64,000 nucleotides of DNA, from positions 158,862 through 222,861 of the forward strand of contig MNCI01036747.1 of NCBI GenBank assembly GCA_015680685.1. The letters run 5' to 3'. The stretch is from Gnetum montanum. Taxonomy: Eukaryota > Streptophyta > Gnetopsida > Gnetales > Gnetaceae. Positions 59,109-64,000 of the stretch are shown here, one piece after another. The notes under the pieces are model-generated. The model was not told where the DNA came from. It saw only the letters and a program-made list of their open reading frames with translations, and searched no databases. The first letter of the stretch is position 1. Each line of letters opens with the position of its first letter. The position numbers were made by a program, and so were the translations under genes.

Positions 59109-59904
59109 TAAGCATTTTTTGTTTCTATTTCTCTTCAATAAATTTGAAGGATGACTTTTTCTGGCTACAATGGTGGGTAGTGTGGACACACGCAATTATT
59201 AGGAAGCAAGATTCCTCTTCTTCCTCTTCACACTTGTTTAGTGGCTCGAATTTAGATCTAGCAATAAGGTTAGAATTTATTGCATAAAATCTATATCAAG
59301 TCAATTCCATTTCATTATTTTTGTCCTTTTTATTTAGATTGTGACCAACATGCGAGTTGCAGTTCCATTGCATTGTTATTTATGCTTCTTTGATCTAGAT
59401 TGCATGCGAGTTACAAATTTCCAGACTATCTTTTTCCTAATGGTTGTTTGGAGACATTGTTCAACTTGCAAGTTATGACTTGTTACATGTGACGACAACT
59501 TTGTCAATTTTCTGCCGATAAGGATTGGTTTCAAATTATAATACAAGGAATGAAGAGAGGAAAAGGAAACATACCATAGATTTAGTAGATGATAAGAGAG
59601 CATAATCTTTAATTTCTAAGTGATTTTCTATTTTAATATAAAAGACATGTAGTTATGGAAAATGGCCTACTCATTCTCATAGTTAGTTGTGTTATTTTGT
59701 CTGAAAGCTTTTGCTTCTCACCTTTCTATAGTGCTTATTTAGAGAAAATAATTGTATCATTCATTATAGAATTTATTTTTAAAATAGAAAACCATTTCTT
59801 TTCATTGTGATGATTATGTTACATTAAAATCACGTTAAACATGTTGACATACAATTTTGAGATTAAGCACATTTTGGTGAGTTAGAAAATTTGGTTTATC
59901 TCAT
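59109..59904. other. No recognised gene
   Basis: AT-rich. A possible continuation of the Cys/His frame (Ser-rich, near 59210) has no support. It ends at the LTR of E5; CTCAT (59900-59904) would be its left target-site copy. Confidence 0.4.
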
Positions 59905-60704
59905 TGATGAGTGGTGAGGTACCCCTACACTCAACCATATGAATACGAGCGTTACACGCACAATCCAGTCGAGCTCCAAGGACTAAGTGCTTACGCGCCT
60001 TATGAAAGACTTAAGGTTAATCAATCGCTGTCTTTCCAAACTTGTATTGTCATGGTTGTATGGTTAAGTAAGTTTGAGGTATGTGATTTTTATGTCTTTT
60101 ATCGTTTTATCGCCTATGCTAGGAGGAAAGTGTGAAGAGACTAAGTAACTAACTTTTACTAACTAAGCTCTAATCGTCCTAGCATCAGTATTCGTTCCCA
60201 CTTGTTGTTCACACCTTGAACTAGTGCAACACTACTGGGATTACCAAATGCTATTCGTTACTGGGTTACCAAGCGTAGCGCATGTGCTCGAAGCGGTTGT
60301 ACTGAATGTACTTAACTAGGAGAGTTGAGGGTCGAGAGAGATTTAATTATCTAAGAAAGAAATTAAACATTTAACAATAATTAAAGTCCTATTTAGCTTA
60401 GTCCATGCACTGCAAGGTTTATTAGAAAGTTCATCTCTATTTTCATACACAAATGTGTGCTCAGGTACAAATTTTTTCGAATAAAGATCCGTTCACTTTG
60501 AGACTCCTACTGTGGACACATGGAAATTATTCTATCTCTAGAATGGTAAAACTGCCAGAGTTTAGCTAAGGGTCTAGATCTAGATTATCTTACAAGAGAA
60601 AATCGCCTCTTATTTATAGACAAGGCGATGGGCTGTGATATCGCATACGCGATATCGTAGGGCAGGATGCGATATCACGGTTGATGTGATATCACGTCCC
60701 ATCA
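59905..60704 (-). repeat. 3' LTR of E5
   Basis: 800 bases, TGATGAGT at the left and CCCATCA at the right. The U3 at 60625-60700 has GATATCGCATACGCGATATC palindromes like E4. Minus-strand TATAAATA lies at 60611-60618. Confidence 0.88.
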
Positions 60705-60713
60705 TACCCCCAT
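60705..60713 (-). other. Polypurine tract of E5
   Basis: ATGGGGGTA on the minus strand, abutting the LTR. Confidence 0.75.
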
Positions 60714-62645
60714 GATTGAATAAAAACTCATCCTCAAGTTCCTTACAAAATATTGGGAAGGTATGGGATTATTGCTTGGAATGACTCTAATGGTGAATGG
60801 GATGACATGTGAACGGATCATCATTACCATACATGGAAAAATTAGTGCTCATGACAACAAGAGTGAATACTAAACACATTTGACATCTAGCCTTATTTGG
60901 CAGCTGAGAGAAAAGAGAGAAAAGAGAGAGAAAAGAAGAAGTCTGTTGCTGCCAATGCCAAGATTGCACCTTTCGTTGTCCATCCATAAGCGCGCCATTA
61001 ATCTCGTTCCTTGCATAACTGTTTCAACACTAGTGCATTCCAAGTGTTCCCTCCAAATCCAATCTATTGTTGTATGATTGCCATCTGCACACATAACACA
61101 GTCTTATATTAGCAAGGGCAAATGAATTATAATGCAGTTGATACCTTGCCTTAGTGTAAGGTCCATTGGTTGAGTTGTGACATGGTTAATACGGATCTGG
61201 AGATATAATATTGGTGACTACCCGAGGTGTAGGGGTTAGGAGAAAATTGAAAAAATTGGACCAGGACCCCCATGACTGAGAGCGAACCTCCGGTAGCGAT
61301 AGAATGGAAAAATATAAAGAATAAGAAAGATGGAGAAAAAGAAACAACAACAACGCCGATAAAATGGATGTCAAAGATGGAGATGAAAAAAATCAATGTT
61401 GATTGCAAAAAATGTTTAGGGAAAAGAATTTAATNCAATGTTGATTGCAAAAAATGTTTAGGGAAAAGAATTTAATGGATGCACCAAATAGGAATGTCAG
61501 TGGGTCCTCCCCAAAGCAGGCTCATGCCCTTAATGCCCTGACATTCCCACATTCAAGAAGTCCGTAAGCTATAGAAATGTCATTTGGAAGCAAGAGTTAA
61601 AGTCTTAACCACAAGAGTTTACCAAAAAGAAAATAATGTATCAACCAAAATATAGACTAGTGATACAACCAGCAATGAGGTGAACAATGGAGAGAAAGAT
61701 GGAGAGAAGACAATGCAATGGAATCCCAAGAACAAGGTTGTGTAAAGTCCCTTGTGTATTTCATGGTTAATGTGACTATGTAGAACTCATTCCAAATCCA
61801 GCCTTAAACAATCCACATCCAGTGACTTCGCATTAATAAATTCGGTCAATCCATCCACTTGAAGTAACAAGAATGTCTCCACCAAAGAGTTACCACCATT
61901 CTGACGAAACGAAAAAGGAGAAAATAGGAAGTGAGGAAGGACATTAGTTAGAGGGAACATTTTTATTTAGTTCCATAACCAGTGCTTGTAGCCCAAATGA
62001 TTATTTCTTCTAAGGGGTGTGCTTTGAATTCTCACTATTTTTTTGTGTTTATATGTGAGAACCACACCATGCAAAAACTTTGTTATTTTTATTTTTATTG
62101 GCTCAGCTTCCCGATATTGGAGCAACATCAGAATGACAAGGAAAACCCAAGAAGAAAACATCCAAGAACCCAAGAGAATGGCCAACACAAGTGCATCAAA
62201 TCCCCTTGAAGTCACACCCTTTTCAATTCTTGAGTCCTTCCTTAGTTTGAGAAATACCTAGTCACCAATTCATTGATAGTTCTTATTACTTTGAAAAAGG
62301 GACTGTACATTTCCAAGCTAAGAGAGACCATAGAAATTCACGGATGCATGGATGATGTGGACTCATTGCCTGTTATATCGAAAGAACCATACCTTAGTAT
62401 CAACATCATAACTCAAAGGTAAAAACCAAACATTAGCAATCAATGAAATACAGTTCATACCATCTTTAGGAGCACTTATTAGGTGAAAAACTTAACAAAA
62501 TAGATACACATAAATAAGTAAAAATTATGAACGATGTTGCAAAACAAAAGCAAGAAAAGTTAAAGAAATTTGTAAAACAAAAACTTAAAAAGGAACTAAG
62601 GGTTTCAAATGATCAGCATAGGTGGCCATCTCCCCCATGACTAAA
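60714..62645 (-). other. 3' noncoding tail of E5
   Basis: It aligns with E1 10393-11893. It keeps GTGTTATGTGTGCAG|ATGGC (minus strand, 61095-61076), the ORF2 start context of E3, followed by only about 300 bases with stops before the polypurine region. GA-rich runs lie at about 60905-60935. The N at 61435 lies in this tail. Confidence 0.65.
61394..61476. other. 41-base direct repeat around a single N, probable assembly join
   Basis: 61394-61434 and 61436-61476 are identical, separated by N at 61435. It looks like an uncollapsed overlap between two contig ends. Confidence 0.93.
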
Positions 62646-63410
62646 TTAAAAGGGAGAGATTCGAAATAATGAGCGTTTGTTTGAATTTCTTAGAAGTGTC
62701 CAACTTCTCCCAATTGATGTTTTCAGGTTAAGGGTTGGAAGTTGGTGACACTCTTTCTCTAGTGTATCTATGCTTTCGACATGAGTGTAAGTTGTTCCCC
62801 TAGTTAGTTCCATGCACATTGGTGAGTTTCTCTTTTGATTAGCTATTAAGCACTGGGTGTTTTCTTGTTGTGTGGTTTCTACATACAGGCACTTTTGTAT
62901 GTTGATTTCTTGGGTACATTGGTTGCATGCAGGCAATGTTGAACATTCCTGTATGCCATCACCCTCTGTATCATTGTATGTGATGCATGGAACTTTCTTC
63001 TTCTCGATCTTCCCATAAGTGTTTTCCTTATATATTTCCAGGGAAAGATTGCCGATTCCTAGGCATGCGTTTAGTGTACTTAGCCATGCCCTTCCCATTA
63101 TTATTGGGAAGTCCCCTTTGTCATTGTTTACTTGGATCACTAGGAAATTAGCTGGGTATGACCATCCACACACAGTGGTAACAATGTCCTTAACCTGTCC
63201 CAAGGGGACAGTGATGGATTTGTTAGCTAGCTTTAAGCAAATATTTCTCTTCTTTAGTGGAGGCAAGTTCCAGGCTTTATACATCTCCTGTGATATTAAG
63301 TTGACTCCGGAACCTGAGTCCAAAAGAGCTTTACATGGTTTATTCCCAGCGACTTGGAGGTAGATTAAGGGACTTCTAGGGTCAGAGAATTTCCTGGGAA
63401 GGTGGCCCAC
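62646..63410 (-). pseudogene. E5 aspartic protease, best preserved copy
   Basis: Minus strand, 254 open codons. GHLPRKFSDPRSPLIYLQVA leads to the active site LLDSGSGVNL, with catalytic Asp-Ser-Gly intact. SQEMYKAWNLPPLKK and the second conserved segment FPIIMGRAWLSTLNA follow. After about 200 codons the frame shifts relative to E1 and crosses the deletion junction near 62676, so the last about 30 residues are not genuine. Upstream a TAG replaces Trp in TDW, cutting it from gag. Confidence 0.88.
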
Positions 63411-64000
63411 CTTTATCTAGTCAGTAATGGTATGTGTTAACATAATCATGTGCGTTGAGATCTATTTTTGGTTTGAAGGGATCTTCGAAGCCTTATTTGA
63501 TGGAGAGACATTTTGAGGTTCAACCACTTGTGGTTGTGAGAGCTTGTTTGGACTGCTAGTTTTGAAGAAAGGTTTCTCTTCGTACGATTGTCAAAACCAG
63601 AAGTGGGTTGAGGGTTTGTAGCTCTTGTAGCATTGCATTGCTATGGTTGAGTGGGGAGTTCCCCTTGCATTGTTGGAGCGGGTGATAGTAGAGCTATCGG
63701 TGTGAGAGTGGTGGATGGATTTGGAGGATAGTATGTATGTGGTGTGTCTCTCCCAGGGGAAGGAGTCCTATAATACTTCCAAGCTTGGTAGTGACGTCGT
63801 GGTGTCACATGACCTACAAAGTTAGGTGGAGAGATTGGTTGCTGCACATAATAGTCATATGGATCTGGTTGTTGGTAAGGGTATTATTGCCTAGGTAGTG
63901 GCATCCCCCATGACTGTGGGTATTGCCACCACTGGTGTTGCTTAATAGGTTGTGGTGGAGTTCCTTTTGGGTAATATGTTAAGGGTTGGTGGAACTACCT
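63411..64000 (-). pseudogene. gag: E5 gag C-terminal region, partial
   Basis: Minus strand. 63641-63847 is open and reads PRRHYQAWKYYRTPSPGRD and APTMQGELPTQP, the Pro/Tyr-rich gag tail also seen in E1 (YYGTPSSRGD, MQGEIPT) near 6370-6490. A frameshift near 63640 and stops separate it from protease. It continues past the window end. Confidence 0.8.

Larger units (their letters stand above)
59905..64000 (-). mobile_element. E5: minus-strand Ty3/gypsy element with pol deletion, runs off window
   Basis: Minus-strand order is gag (partial), protease, deletion junction near 62676, integrase tail, long 3' tail, polypurine tract, 3' LTR. RT, RNase H and integrase core are absent. Comparison with E1 (7471 to about 10355) puts the loss near 2.9 kb. 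The 5' LTR lies beyond the window. Confidence 0.88.

Noticed and set aside
62646-63410. Intact host aspartic protease gene
   Set aside because: Gag-tail upstream, LTR downstream and matching copies in E1-E3 show that it belongs to a retroelement.

Overview
The window looks like repeat-dominated intergenic DNA from a seed plant with a large genome. A gymnosperm such as a conifer is the best guess, an inference from very AT-rich sequence, old nested Ty3/gypsy elements, LINE debris and almost no intact genes; I see no species-specific marker. No bacterial, organellar or RNA genes were recognised.

Layout. 1-3282 is AT-rich DNA with a palindrome cluster at the very start and a decayed leucine-rich-repeat (LRR) gene fragment. 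3283-about 11893 is a plus-strand Ty3/gypsy element (E1) with 5' LTR, primer-binding site, gag, protease, RT/RNase H, integrase and a long 3' noncoding tail; its 3' LTR is missing. 12311-13148 is the only convincing host gene: two exons of a LURP-one-related (LOR, tubby-like fold) gene. 14480-18648 holds a LINE fragment, a 49-bp minisatellite, splice-like unknown fragments and pieces of a Helitron/PIF1-like helicase protein.

18649-49041 is a three-level nest. E2 (minus strand, 18649-49041) sits beside helicase debris. E3 (minus, 26895-48789) is inserted in the 5' LTR of E2. E4 (plus, 35091-43832) is inserted in the RT of E3. E3 carries gag-pol plus an extra ORF (called ORF2 here) between integrase and the 3' LTR. 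E4 carries gag and ORF2 but no protease, RT or integrase, so it is non-autonomous. Both ORF2 copies lie downstream of a palindrome-plus-TATA block resembling the promoter of the LTRs. All elements share TGATGAG...CTCATCA-type LTR ends and a primer-binding site complementary to tRNA-Asp, pointing to the Athila/Tat branch of Ty3/gypsy.

49042-59904 has more helicase debris, inverted repeats, two LINE remnants on opposite strands, an ARM-repeat-like fragment and a Cys/His-rich ORF fragment. 59905-64000 is the 3' part of a fifth minus-strand element (E5) whose RT and integrase are deleted, leaving the best-preserved protease.

Gag, protease, RT and integrase together would make, reverse-transcribe and insert element copies, but every pol copy here is broken by stops and frameshifts, so the elements are relics. 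Single N bases at five or six places flank duplicated or inverted copies of nearby sequence and probably mark assembly joins.
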